Shown here one piece after another: positions 39,222 to 47,629 of a stretch of DNA of 64,000 nucleotides. Source of the DNA: Streptomyces sp. MJM8645 (lineage in GTDB: Bacteria > Actinomycetota > Actinomycetes > Streptomycetales > Streptomycetaceae); contig NZ_LJJF01000001.1 of the NCBI RefSeq assembly GCF_001625365.1, positions 4,871,501 to 4,935,500 of the forward strand. Reading direction: 5' to 3'. A program made the position numbers and the translations under genes. The notes beneath the pieces were generated by a model, which saw nothing but the letters and a program-made list of their open reading frames with translations, had not been told where the DNA came from and did not search any database. The first letter of the stretch is position 1; each line of letters begins with the position of its first letter.

Positions 39222-41333
39222 TCAGCGGGTGGTGGTGGTGTGCTCCGCCCGGTCGGGTGCCGCGGGGACGCCCGGCGGCGCGGCCGGCGCGGCCGGGGCG
39301 ACCGGTGCGGCCCGCCCGTGCCGGGGATCGCGGGCGTGCCGGGGGCGGCGCTTCTCCAGGACGACCCTCGGGGTCGCCGCCGGACCGCCGGTGACGGTGA
39401 GCGTGGCCGTGGGCCGGGTGCGCCGGCGGCGGACGGCGTCGCCGGCCAGCACCAGGATCGGCAGCACGGTCAGGACCAGGGCGATCCAGGCCCAGGTGCG
39501 CATCGCGACGTGGTCGTAGCCGGTGAAGAAGGAGGCCGCTATCGCGCCGCCGAACACCAGCGTCCAGAACAGGTGGAAGCGGAAGGTGCTCACCCGGTCC
39601 GCGCTGGCCGAACGGCCCTTCGGCGTCACCACGAAGCGGCTGCGCCGCCGCAGCAGCGCCTGCACCAGCGAGGCCGCGTAGACCGGGCCGCAGAGCGCGG
39701 ACATCAGCATGCCCGCGACCCCGGAGGAGCCGGCCGGCTCGTGCGGGCTCACGTTGTGCTTGCGGTTCCAGGTGTAGAGCAGCAGTTGGAGTGCGGCGGC
39801 GTCGCTGTACAGCATCATCCAGATCTCGGAGGACACGTGGACCCCCGAGGCGCCGAACACCAGGTAGAGCACGCTGGACAGACCGCCGAGCAGCCAGGTG
39901 AGCGCCGCCATCGGGTAGAAGCCCACCATCAGCGAGTAGTTGAGCAGCCGCCCGGGCGACAGCCGCCAGAGCACCCGCCAGTACTGGGTGAGCAGGGTCT
40001 CGTAGGTGCCGCGGCTCCAGCGCAGCTGCTGGGAGAAGAAGTCGGTCCAGGAGGACGGGCCCTCGCCGACCGCGAGCACGTCCGGGGTGTACACGGATTT
40101 CCAGCGTTCACCGGTCTCGGCGTTCCGGCTCCGGTGGAACTCCAGGCCGGTCGCCATATCCTCCGTGATGGAGTCGTACAACCCGCCGATCGACTGGAGC
40201 GCACGGATTCTGACGGCGTTGTTGGTGCCGACGAACATGGGCGCGCCGTAACGGTTTCCGGCGCGCTGGATGAGTGCGTGGAAGAGGTACTGCTGGCTCT
40301 CGGAGAATTTGGTGACGGCCGATCCCGAGCTGCGGTAGTTCCCGTACACCTGGGGTCCGACCACGAATGCCACGTCGGGGTCGCGGAAGTAGCCGAGCAT
40401 CCGCTCGCAGAAGTCCGGCAGCGGGACGTGGTCGGTGTCCACCGAGACCCAGAAGTCGTAGTCGTCGCCGTGCGCCTGCAACCAGGCGTTGTAGTTGCCG
40501 TGCTTGGTGCCGGTGCGGAACCGGCCCTTGGGCTGGTTCCAGTACGGGCGGCCGAAGCGGCTGAAGTGGCGGACGCCCAGCTCGGTGCAGAGCGCCTGCA
40601 TCGCAGGATCGTTTCCCTCGTCCAACAGCCAGACGTCGTACGGGCCGTCGTGCCGGACGGTGCGTGCCGCGACCAGCGTGGCCCGCACCATCTCCGCCGG
40701 CTCCTTGCCCGGCACGCAGGCGGTGACGAACGCGACCCGGGTGCCGGACTCCGGCGTCACCGGTATCGGATCGCGGGCGACGAGCGTGGCGTGGGTGTTG
40801 GACACGACGTTGACCAGCCGGAACACCTCGACCACGGCGATGATCCCGATCATCACCTTGTCGCCCAGCAGCACCAGGGTGTGCGTCTCGCCGGGGCGCT
40901 CCGGCCAGTGCTCCGGCAGCAGCAGCCACACCAGCAGCACCACCTCCACCAGCGGGGCCGCCACCATCAGCAGGGCGGCGCGGATCCGGTGCGGCTCGCG
41001 GCGCAGCAGGCTGCGGTACTGGACGCGGTAGGGGGCGGTGGGGGCGGGGGCGGGCTCTTGCGCGGCCTCGTGCACAGTCTCTTGTGCGGCCTGGTGCGCG
41101 TGCCAGGGTGACGGCGGGGCTCCGTGGTGGGCGGGCTCGGGCTGGTAGACGCCGCCACCGAGGTCGTCCTCCTCGTCCGGGTCGTGCGCCGGGCCGGCCA
41201 GCCGGCTGAAGTGACCGTAGTCATACGGGGCTTCGGGTACGGGAACGGCGGCCAGGTCGTCGTCGAGCCGCCGCCCGGCGCCTCGCCCGCGGGCCGTCCC
41301 GGCGTCCTTCTGTCGCGCGAACGGCGTGGTCAT
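39222..41333 (-). CDS. cslA: Cellulose synthase-like glycosyltransferase CslA
   Basis: A 703-residue membrane glycosyltransferase of family 2. A long cytosolic N-terminus precedes the first helices (RAALLMVAAPLVEVVLLVWL). The catalytic domain has the D,D,D,QxxRW set: WLLDEGND, VSVDTDHVPLPDF, SITEDMATGLEF and QQLRWSRGTYETLL. More helices and a basic Pro/Ala-rich tail follow. It makes a beta-glucan-like polymer at hyphal tips in partnership with GlxA. The ATG at 41333 follows GGGGGGAGCAG. The longer upstream reading is unlike any family member. Confidence 0.95.
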   Translation of the reverse strand: MTTPFARQKDAGTARGRGAGRRLDDDLAAVPVPEAPYDYGHFSRLAGPAHDPDEEDDLGGGVYQPEPAHHGAPPSPWHAHQAAQETVHEAAQEPAPAPTAPYRVQYRSLLRREPHRIRAALLMVAAPLVEVVLLVWLLLPEHWPERPGETHTLVLLGDKVMIGIIAVVEVFRLVNVVSNTHATLVARDPIPVTPESGTRVAFVTACVPGKEPAEMVRATLVAARTVRHDGPYDVWLLDEGNDPAMQALCTELGVRHFSRFGRPYWNQPKGRFRTGTKHGNYNAWLQAHGDDYDFWVSVDTDHVPLPDFCERMLGYFRDPDVAFVVGPQVYGNYRSSGSAVTKFSESQQYLFHALIQRAGNRYGAPMFVGTNNAVRIRALQSIGGLYDSITEDMATGLEFHRSRNAETGERWKSVYTPDVLAVGEGPSSWTDFFSQQLRWSRGTYETLLTQYWRVLWRLSPGRLLNYSLMVGFYPMAALTWLLGGLSSVLYLVFGASGVHVSSEIWMMLYSDAAALQLLLYTWNRKHNVSPHEPAGSSGVAGMLMSALCGPVYAASLVQALLRRRSRFVVTPKGRSASADRVSTFRFHLFWTLVFGGAIAASFFTGYDHVAMRTWAWIALVLTVLPILVLAGDAVRRRRTRPTATLTVTGGPAATPRVVLEKRRPRHARDPRHGRAAPVAPAAPAAPPGVPAAPDRAEHTTTTR

Positions 41334-41956
41334 CGTCTGCTCCCCCCGGCCGGGGCCCGGCCGTGGCGGCGGGCCCGTTGGTGCGTGTTCAGACCGGGGG
41401 TATGCGATCCGCCGTCCCGTGGCGCGCCTGGCCGGCCGCGTTCGGCGGGGCTGGTCCGCTCCCCCCGGAGCTTTGCTTCGCCTTGCCTCTTGCCTCGAAA
41501 GCCGTCCCCGTGAAACACCGCCCGGTGGACCGCCGTTGTTTCCAAGCGGTTTTCGGGCCGTCATTCGCGTCATGCTTCTGCTTGCGCCGGTGGGCGTTTG
41601 CGAGCGGAATTCATTGCGCGCCTGCGGGGACTTCGAATGCGGATCCCGGCGCGCTCCCGGCTTCCCCTCCGGGCACGCGGGATCCACGGCGCCCCCAACT
41701 CTCCCGGAGGGCAACCGTGATCGCAACCGGTCTGGGAAATGATCACCGCGCAAGCATGAAGATCCTACGGTTCCCGGCCAATCCGCACCGCAGTGGTGCT
41801 AATGCAGCGAATTCGGCGGACGGGGCGACGGCAGCGGCGGCACGGAGGCAAAGCGAACGGCCGGACCTCCCCGACGGGAGGCCCGGCCGCTGCTGCGGGG
41901 CGGGGTCGGTGTGTCCGGTCCGGTTGGTGCTGGCCGGTCCGGTCGACCCGGCCCGG
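41334..41956. other. Gene-free region upstream of cslA
   Basis: I see no coding region in these 623 bp. The middle part (about 41500-41810) is less GC-rich than its surroundings and probably carries the cslA promoter on the minus strand. The right end holds the terminator of the CoA-transferase operon. Confidence 0.5.
41858..41889 (-). terminator. Terminator of the CoA-transferase operon
   Basis: CGGCCGGACCTCCC (41858-41871) pairs with GGGAGGCCCGGCCG (41876-41889) with a single mismatch around the loop CGAC. It lies 68 bases past the stop of the B subunit gene. Confidence 0.75.
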
Positions 41957-42676
41957 TCAGAGCGGTGGAAGGAGGGCGGCGCCCGTCGCGGCCTGGACGT
42001 CCGCGAACCCCGTGCCCGGGGCCGTCTCCACCACCCGCAGCCCGTCCGGCGTCACGTCGATCACGGCCAGATCGGTCACGATCCGGTTGACAACTCCTCG
42101 GCCGGTGGCGGGAAGTGAGAGCTCCTCGACGATCTTCGGGGAGCCGTCCCGGGCGGTGTGCTCCATGACCACGATCAGTCGACGGGCCCCGTGCACGAGG
42201 TCCATCGCGCCGCCCATGCCCTTGACCATCTTGCCGGGGATCATCCAGTTGGCGAGGTCGCCGGCAGCCGAGACCTGCATGGCGCCGAGCACCGAGACGT
42301 CGATCCGGCCGGCCCGGATCATGCCGAAGGAGAAAGCGGAGTCGAAGTACGAGGCGCCGGGGGCGACCGTCACCGTTTCCTTCCCGGCGTTGATCAGATC
42401 GGCGTGCTCCGTGCCCTCGACCGGGTACGGGCCCACGCCCAGGATGCCGTTCTCCGAGTGCAGCACCACCTCGACGCCCGGCGGGAGGTGACTTGGGATC
42501 AGGGTGGGCAGGCCGATGCCCAGGTTCACGTACTGGCCGTCGCGCAGTTCGCGGGCGGCTCGGGCGGCCAGGGCGTTGCGCGGGTCGAGGCCGGGTTGCG
42601 GGTGGCGGACGGCCTGCGGTCGGTGGGCGGTCTGCGGGGTGGGCGCGGGGGACCGGGTGCTGGTCGGGGTGGACAT
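41957..42676 (-). CDS. 3-oxoacid CoA-transferase, subunit B
   Basis: A 239-residue subunit that carries the catalytic glutamate in VLHSENGILGVGPYP. The family pattern continues with DSAFSFGMIRAGRIDVSVLG and MVKGMGGAMDLVHGARRLIV. With subunit A it moves CoA from succinyl-CoA to acetoacetate or 3-oxoadipate. Sequence alone does not separate the ScoB and PcaJ roles, and no other beta-ketoadipate genes are nearby. The ATG at 42676 has AGGAGG overlapping the end of the A gene, four bases away. Confidence 0.93.
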   Translation of the reverse strand: MSTPTSTRSPAPTPQTAHRPQAVRHPQPGLDPRNALAARAARELRDGQYVNLGIGLPTLIPSHLPPGVEVVLHSENGILGVGPYPVEGTEHADLINAGKETVTVAPGASYFDSAFSFGMIRAGRIDVSVLGAMQVSAAGDLANWMIPGKMVKGMGGAMDLVHGARRLIVVMEHTARDGSPKIVEELSLPATGRGVVNRIVTDLAVIDVTPDGLRVVETAPGTGFADVQAATGAALLPPL

Positions 42677-42680
42677 CGGT

Positions 42681-43442
42681 TCAGGCCTCCTGGAGTGTGG
42701 GGCGGACGGTCCGGCGCTCGATGCGGCGGTCCGCGGGATCGGCGGCCACCACCCGGTCCACGTACACGCCGGGCAGGTGCACGGCGTCCGGGGCGAGCTC
42801 GCCCGGCTCGACGATCCGGTCCGCCTCGACCAGGGTGATCCGGCCCGCGGTCGCGCAGAGCGGGTTGAAGTTGCGGGCGGCGGCGTGGAACACGCAGTTC
42901 CCGTGCCGGTCCGCCACCTCGGCCCGGACCAGCGCGAAGTCCGCCGTGATGGCCTCCTCCAGCAGGTACCGGCGGCCGCCGAACTCCCGGACCTCCTTCG
43001 CCGGTGAGGCCAGTGCCACCGAGCCGTCCGCCGCGTAGCGCCAGGGCAGCCCGCCCTCCTCGACCTGGGTGCCGACCCCGGCCGGGGTGTAGAACGCGGG
43101 GACGCCGGCGCCTCCGGCGCGCAGCCGCTCGGCCAGCGTGCCCTGCGGGGTGAGCTCCACCTCCAACTCGCCGGAGAGGTACTGCCGGGCGAACTCCTTG
43201 TTCTCGCCGACGTACGAGGACGTCATCCGGGCGATCCGGCCCGCCCGCAGCAGCAGGCCGAGCCCCCAGTCGTCCACCCCGCAGTTGTTCGAGACCACCT
43301 GGAGGCCGGTGGTGCCGGTGTCCGCCAGGGCACTGATCAGGGTGCTCGGGATGCCGCAGAGGCCGAAGCCGCCGACGGCCAGCACCGCGCCGTCGGGGAT
43401 GTCCCCGACCGCGTCGGCGGGGGAGTCCAGGACCTTGTCCAA
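42681..43442 (-). CDS. 3-oxoacid CoA-transferase, subunit A
   Basis: A 253-residue subunit with the CoA-binding motif VGGFGLCGIPSTLI (GxGGF-like) and VVSNNCGVDDWGLGLLL. The central ELTPQGTLAERLRAGGAGVP is typical of the A subunit. It forms the heteromeric transferase with the next gene. The start codon is the rare TTG at 43442, supported by GAGGTGA six bases upstream and by the family's usual N-terminus (DKVLDSPADAV). It is divergent from the transporter operon at 43799. Confidence 0.92.
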   Translation of the reverse strand: MDKVLDSPADAVGDIPDGAVLAVGGFGLCGIPSTLISALADTGTTGLQVVSNNCGVDDWGLGLLLRAGRIARMTSSYVGENKEFARQYLSGELEVELTPQGTLAERLRAGGAGVPAFYTPAGVGTQVEEGGLPWRYAADGSVALASPAKEVREFGGRRYLLEEAITADFALVRAEVADRHGNCVFHAAARNFNPLCATAGRITLVEADRIVEPGELAPDAVHLPGVYVDRVVAADPADRRIERRTVRPTLQEA

Positions 43443-43798
43443 GGGATCACCTCGTGAGGAGTGGGATACGGGAGAGGGCGCGCTCGGGTCGGGCCCGGTG
43501 GGGGGCCGACGGGAAGACCCGGCGGGATGGCTCGGCGGCCGCCGCCGGACGGCTGCCGAGCCCCTCCACCGTCACCGGACGCGGGCCGCCGCAGCCATGG
43601 CGACTCCCGCCATGGGCGGGTACCAGCCCGTGTCGGCCGCCCACACCCGGACGTCCGGGGAGCGGCGCCGCCCGGGTGGTATGTCGGCTGGAGCCACATC
43701 ACGGTGGGCCGATGCGTCGCCCGGGCACATGTCGCCAGTCCCACCGCACACCTACGGTTCCGGCATCCACCCCGCCGCACCCTCAGGAGTCGGTCATC
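43443..43798. other. Divergent intergenic region before the amino-acid transporter operon
   Basis: No gene is supported in these 356 bp. It should hold promoters for both the CoA-transferase operon (minus) and the transporter operon (plus). I could not pick a convincing -10/-35 pair. A CAGGAG ribosome site lies at 43783. Confidence 0.4.
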
Positions 43799-45073
43799 AT
43801 GCGCAGCTCGACAGCCCCCACTCGGCCCGCCTCCGGCGCCCGCCCGGGCGAGACCCTGACCGGCGGCCCGGCCCGGAAGCTCGCCGCCGTCGCGGCGTGC
43901 GTCCTGCTCGCCGCGGGCTGCGCCAAGGCCGGCACCGCCGGGACGGCCTCGGCGGACGGTGGTGGTGCGAAGAGCCCGGTCAAGGTCGGCCTGGTGTACT
44001 CCAAGACCGGACCGCTGGCCGCCTACGGCAAGCAGTACCTGGAGGGCTTCAAGGCGGGGCTGAGCTACGCGACCAAGGGCACCGGCGCGGTCGACGGGCA
44101 CAAGGTCGAATTCGAGGAGCAGGACGACGCGGGCGACCCGGCCAAGGCGGTGTCCGCCGCCAAGGACCTGATCGGCAAGGGCTACAAGGTCCTGGCCGGC
44201 TCCACCGCCTCGGGCGTCGCCCTCCAGGTGGGCCCGATCGCCGCCCAGAACAAGGTGCTCTTCGTCAGCGGCCCGGCCGCCGCCGACAAGGTCACCGGCT
44301 TGAACAAGTACACCTTCCGTTCCGGCCGCCAGTCCTTCCAGGACATCCGCACCGCGGCCTCGTTCATCGGTGACGCCAAGGGCAAGAAGGTCACCGTGCT
44401 CGCTCAGGACAACGCCTTCGGACAGGCCAACGTGGCTGCCGTCAAGGCCGTGCTCGGCGCCCAGGGCGCGACGGTCGACCAGGTGCTCGCCCCGCCGAGC
44501 GCCACCGACCTCACCCCGTTCGCCACCCAGGCCAAGACCGCCAAGCCCGACCTGCTGTTCGTCGCCTGGGCCGGCGACAGCTCCTCGGCCCTGTGGACGG
44601 CGCTCAACCAGCAGGACGTGTTCGCCGACACCAAGGTCGTCACCGGCCTGGATCTGGCCGCCTCCTACCCGCTGTTCGGCCCGGCGGCCGAGAAGATCTC
44701 CTTTCTGAACCACTACTTCAGCGGCGCCGCCGGCACCCCGGTGGAGAAGGCCATGGACGAGGCCGTCACCGCCGCCGGCGGGAAGACCGACATCTTCACG
44801 CCCGACGGCTTCACCGCCGCCCAGCTGATCGTGCACGCCGTCGAGGCCAACCACGGCTCCACCGACGACACCTCGGCCCTGGTCAAGGCGCTGGAGGGCT
44901 GGAGCTTCGACGGGGTGAAGGGGCGCACCACGGTGCGCGCCGAGGACCACGCCCTCCTCCAGCCGATGTTCCAGGCCCGGCTGACCGGCACCGGGGCCGC
45001 CGCCAAGCCCTCGGTGGAGAAGGCCCTGACCGCGGACGAGGTGGCGCCCCCGGTCACCCCGATGGCGGGCTGA
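43799..45073 (+). CDS. livK: Branched-chain amino-acid-type ABC transporter, substrate-binding lipoprotein
   Basis: A 424-residue periplasmic-binding-protein-fold lipoprotein. The signal sequence ends in VCLLAAGCAKAG with lipobox LAAGC, so it is anchored outside the membrane. The mature protein has the type I fold: VKVGLVYSKTGPLAAYGKQY, then VLAGSTASGVALQVGPIAAQ and VTVLAQDNAFGQANVAAVKA. It captures a substrate, leucine-like or another small compound, for the four downstream genes. The ATG at 43799 has CAGGAG. The long region upstream lacks such features. Confidence 0.92.
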   Translation: MRSSTAPTRPASGARPGETLTGGPARKLAAVAACVLLAAGCAKAGTAGTASADGGGAKSPVKVGLVYSKTGPLAAYGKQYLEGFKAGLSYATKGTGAVDGHKVEFEEQDDAGDPAKAVSAAKDLIGKGYKVLAGSTASGVALQVGPIAAQNKVLFVSGPAAADKVTGLNKYTFRSGRQSFQDIRTAASFIGDAKGKKVTVLAQDNAFGQANVAAVKAVLGAQGATVDQVLAPPSATDLTPFATQAKTAKPDLLFVAWAGDSSSALWTALNQQDVFADTKVVTGLDLAASYPLFGPAAEKISFLNHYFSGAAGTPVEKAMDEAVTAAGGKTDIFTPDGFTAAQLIVHAVEANHGSTDDTSALVKALEGWSFDGVKGRTTVRAEDHALLQPMFQARLTGTGAAAKPSVEKALTADEVAPPVTPMAG

Positions 45074-45078
45074 TCCCG

Positions 45079-45879
45079 ATGCCCGCTCCCACCGCCCCCA
45101 CTCCTTCCCGGGCCACGGCCACGGCCTCGCCCGCCCCGGTGCTTCGGCTGGACGGACTCGGTTGGTCCGTCCGCGGGGTGCCGATCGTCGAGGACGTCTC
45201 CTTTTCGGTCGGCGAAGGCGAGTTCATCGCCTTCATCGGCCCCAACGGCGCCGGCAAGACCTCCCTCTTCAACCTGATCTCCGGCATCTATCCGGCGACC
45301 CACGGCAGCCTCCACCTCGACGGCGTGGACGTCACCGCCGAGGCCGTGCACGCCCGGGCGCGCCGCAGCCTCGGCCGCACCTTCCAGACCTCCTCCCTCT
45401 GGCCGGGGATGACCGTCGCCGACCACGTCCGACTGGCCGCCCAGGCGGCGGCCGGACCGCGCGCCTCGTACCGGCTCTGGCGCCGTGCCGACCGGTACCA
45501 GGAGCAGCTGGCCGAGACCCTCCACCGCACCGAACTCACCCACCGTGCGGACACCTTGGCGGGCGCGCTCTCGCACGGCGAGAAGCGCAAACTGGAACTG
45601 GCCGTCCTCCTCGTCTCCGATCCGCGGCTGATCCTGCTGGACGAGCCGATGGCGGGGGTCAGCGCCGAGGAGGTGCCGGCCCTCACCGAGCTGATCCGGT
45701 CCGTGCACCGCGACCTGGGCCGGACCGTCCTGATGGTCGAGCACCACATGGACGTCCTGCTCGGGCTGGCCGACCGCCTCGCGGTGATGCACCACGGCAC
45801 GCTGCTCGCGCTGGACACCCCCGAGGCCGTGATGGCCGACCCGACCGTGCAACAGGCCTACCTGGGCGAGGCGCTGTGA
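45079..45879 (+). CDS. livG: Branched-chain amino-acid-type ABC transporter ATPase LivG
   Basis: A 266-residue ATPase. Walker A is GPNGAGKTS. The region LGRTFQTSSLWPGMTVADHV is LivG-like. The signature ALSHGEKRKLELAVLL and Walker B LILLDEPMAGVS are distinctive of LivG. A Pro/Ala/Thr-rich N-terminal extension of about 20 residues precedes the domain. The ATG lies five bases past the livK stop. The following livF overlaps by GTGA. Confidence 0.94.
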   Translation: MPAPTAPTPSRATATASPAPVLRLDGLGWSVRGVPIVEDVSFSVGEGEFIAFIGPNGAGKTSLFNLISGIYPATHGSLHLDGVDVTAEAVHARARRSLGRTFQTSSLWPGMTVADHVRLAAQAAAGPRASYRLWRRADRYQEQLAETLHRTELTHRADTLAGALSHGEKRKLELAVLLVSDPRLILLDEPMAGVSAEEVPALTELIRSVHRDLGRTVLMVEHHMDVLLGLADRLAVMHHGTLLALDTPEAVMADPTVQQAYLGEAL

Positions 45880-46763
45880 CCTCCTCTCCGCTCCCCTCGC
45901 CCGTTTCCACCTCCACCTCCACCTCCACCTCCACCGCTGCCGCTGTCTCCGCGGCCGTGCCTACGTCTCCTGCCGCCCCTCTCCTCTCCGTTCGCGATCT
46001 GCGGGTGGTCATCGGCGGGCTGCACATCCTGCACGGTGTCGACCTCGACGTGGCCCCCGTCGGGGTCACCGCGCTCCTCGGCCGCAACGGCGCCGGCAAG
46101 ACCACCACCGTCAAGGCCGTGATGGGCCTGGTGCCGCGCACCGGAAGTGTCCGCTTCTCCGGTGTCGAACTCGCCTCCCTTCCGACACATCTGGTGGTCC
46201 GTCATGGCATCGGCTACGCCCCCGAGGACCGGGGGATCTTCGCCGGCCTGACGGTCGCCGAGAACCTCCGCCTCGCCGAGCGCGCCGTCCGGGGCGGGGG
46301 CGAGGCGGGCGAGCCGAACTATCCGCTCGTCCACGAGCTCTTCCCCGAACTCAAGCAGCGGGCCGGCCAGTTGGCCGGGACGCTCTCCGGCGGCCAGCAG
46401 CAGATGGTGGCGATAGGCCGGACGCTGCTCAACCGCAACCGGTTGATCATCGCCGACGAGCCCACCAAGGGTCTGGCGCCGAAGATCGTCGCCGAGGTGG
46501 CCGAGGTGCTGGCGCGAGCGGCCGAGGCCGTGCCCGTTCTCCTGGTCGAGCAGAACCTCGCCCTCGTCCGACGGCTGGCCGGCACCTGCGCCGTCCTGGC
46601 CGACGGCCGTACCGCCCACCGGGGCGACACCGCCGAGCTGTTGGCCGACGAGGAGGCCGCCCGCCGCCTGCTCGGCGTCGGCTCCCGTCACCCGCTCGCC
46701 GGCGGACCCCGGCCCGCCGCTTCTCCGGCCACCCCTGTCGTCACCGCGGAGGTGAAGCCCTGA
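45876..46763 (+). CDS. livF: Branched-chain amino-acid-type ABC transporter ATPase LivF
   Basis: A 295-residue ATPase paired with LivG. Walker A is GRNGAGKTTTVKAVMG, the middle region GIGYAPEDRGIFAGLTVAEN and signature TLSGGQQQMVAIGRTLL are LivF hallmarks, and Walker B is LIIADEPTKGLAP. An N-terminal extension contains a Ser-Thr repeat coded by a hexanucleotide tract. A disordered tail of about 25 residues follows the domain. The GTG at 45876 overlaps the previous stop. Confidence 0.94.
   Translation: MTSSPLPSPVSTSTSTSTSTAAAVSAAVPTSPAAPLLSVRDLRVVIGGLHILHGVDLDVAPVGVTALLGRNGAGKTTTVKAVMGLVPRTGSVRFSGVELASLPTHLVVRHGIGYAPEDRGIFAGLTVAENLRLAERAVRGGGEAGEPNYPLVHELFPELKQRAGQLAGTLSGGQQQMVAIGRTLLNRNRLIIADEPTKGLAPKIVAEVAEVLARAAEAVPVLLVEQNLALVRRLAGTCAVLADGRTAHRGDTAELLADEEAARRLLGVGSRHPLAGGPRPAASPATPVVTAEVKP
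45906..45935 (+). repeat. TCCACC hexanucleotide repeat near the start of livF
   Basis: Five perfect copies of TCCACC lie 30 bp after the GTG and encode Ser-Thr repeats. The period is a multiple of three, so length change would alter protein length without shifting the frame. Confidence 0.8.
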
Positions 46764-47629
46764 TGGACACCGTCGTCCTCCTCTCCTGTACCGGACTAGG
46801 TCTTGGTGCGCTGTACTTCCTGGTCGCCTCCGGTCTGTCGTTGATCTTCGGTCTGATGGACGTGCTCAACTTCGCGCACGGCGCCCTGCTCTCCATCGGC
46901 GCCTACGCCACCTGGTGGGCCGGCACCGAGGCCGGCCTCTCCTTCTGGCTCGCGGTGCCGTTCGGCACCCTGGTCGGAACGGCCGCCGCCGTCCTGCTGG
47001 AGCTCTTCCTGATCCGCCCGCTCTACAGCCGGCCGCGCGATCAGATCCTCGCCACCGTCGGGGTCGGGCTCGCCGTGCCCGCCCTCCTGATGGGGGTCTG
47101 GGGCGCGGACGCCCGCCCCTTCCCCCAGCCGGCCGTGCTCTCCGGCACCTGGCACGTGCTCGGTGCGACCGTCCCGGTCAACCGCTTCGTGCTCGTGGCC
47201 GCGGCCGCGCTGCTGCTGCTCGCTCTTCGGTTGTTCCTCGCCCGTACCCGCTACGGGCTGATCGTCCGGGCCGGCGTCGAGGACCGGGCCATGGTCACGG
47301 CGCTCGGCATCGACGTCCGGAAGGCGTTCACCCTCGTCTTCGCCATCGGCGGGGCGGCCGCCGCGCTCGGCGGTGCCCTCGGTGGCCTCTACTTCGGTTC
47401 GGTCAATCCCGGCCAGGGGACCGGGCTGCTCATCTTCGCCTTCGTCGTCGTGGTGATGGGCGGCATGGGCTCCGTCACCGGGGCCGCCGTCGCCTCCGTG
47501 GGCGTTGGTCTCGTCCAGCAGTTCGCCAACTACTACACCGGCGCCGGGCTCGGCGACCTCTCGGTCGTCGTCCTGCTCGCCGTGCTCCTTCTCGTCCGAC
47601 CCCGTGGACTCACCGGGAGGCTCGCGTGA
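46763..47629 (+). CDS. livH: Branched-chain amino-acid-type ABC transporter permease LivH
   Basis: A 288-residue permease with about eight membrane helices. The opening GLGLGALYFLVASGLSLIFG, followed by LMDVLNFAHGALLSIGAY, is diagnostic of LivH. The EAA-like loop is RYGLIVRAGVEDRAMVTALG, and the C-terminal GLGDLSVVVLLAVLLLVRPR also fits. The ATG shares one base with the livF stop (TGATG), so translation is coupled. Confidence 0.95.
   Translation: MDTVVLLSCTGLGLGALYFLVASGLSLIFGLMDVLNFAHGALLSIGAYATWWAGTEAGLSFWLAVPFGTLVGTAAAVLLELFLIRPLYSRPRDQILATVGVGLAVPALLMGVWGADARPFPQPAVLSGTWHVLGATVPVNRFVLVAAAALLLLALRLFLARTRYGLIVRAGVEDRAMVTALGIDVRKAFTLVFAIGGAAAALGGALGGLYFGSVNPGQGTGLLIFAFVVVVMGGMGSVTGAAVASVGVGLVQQFANYYTGAGLGDLSVVVLLAVLLLVRPRGLTGRLA

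Noticed and set aside
37383..41111. A 1242-codon plus-strand open frame opposite glxA and cslA
   Set aside because: It is Gly/Val/Arg-rich low-complexity translation caused by GC-rich third positions of the real genes. No motif is found.
41334..41956. A missing gene in the 623-bp gap before cslA
   Set aside because: Open frames there are short, lack ribosome sites and show no protein-like pattern. A promoter and terminator account for the region.
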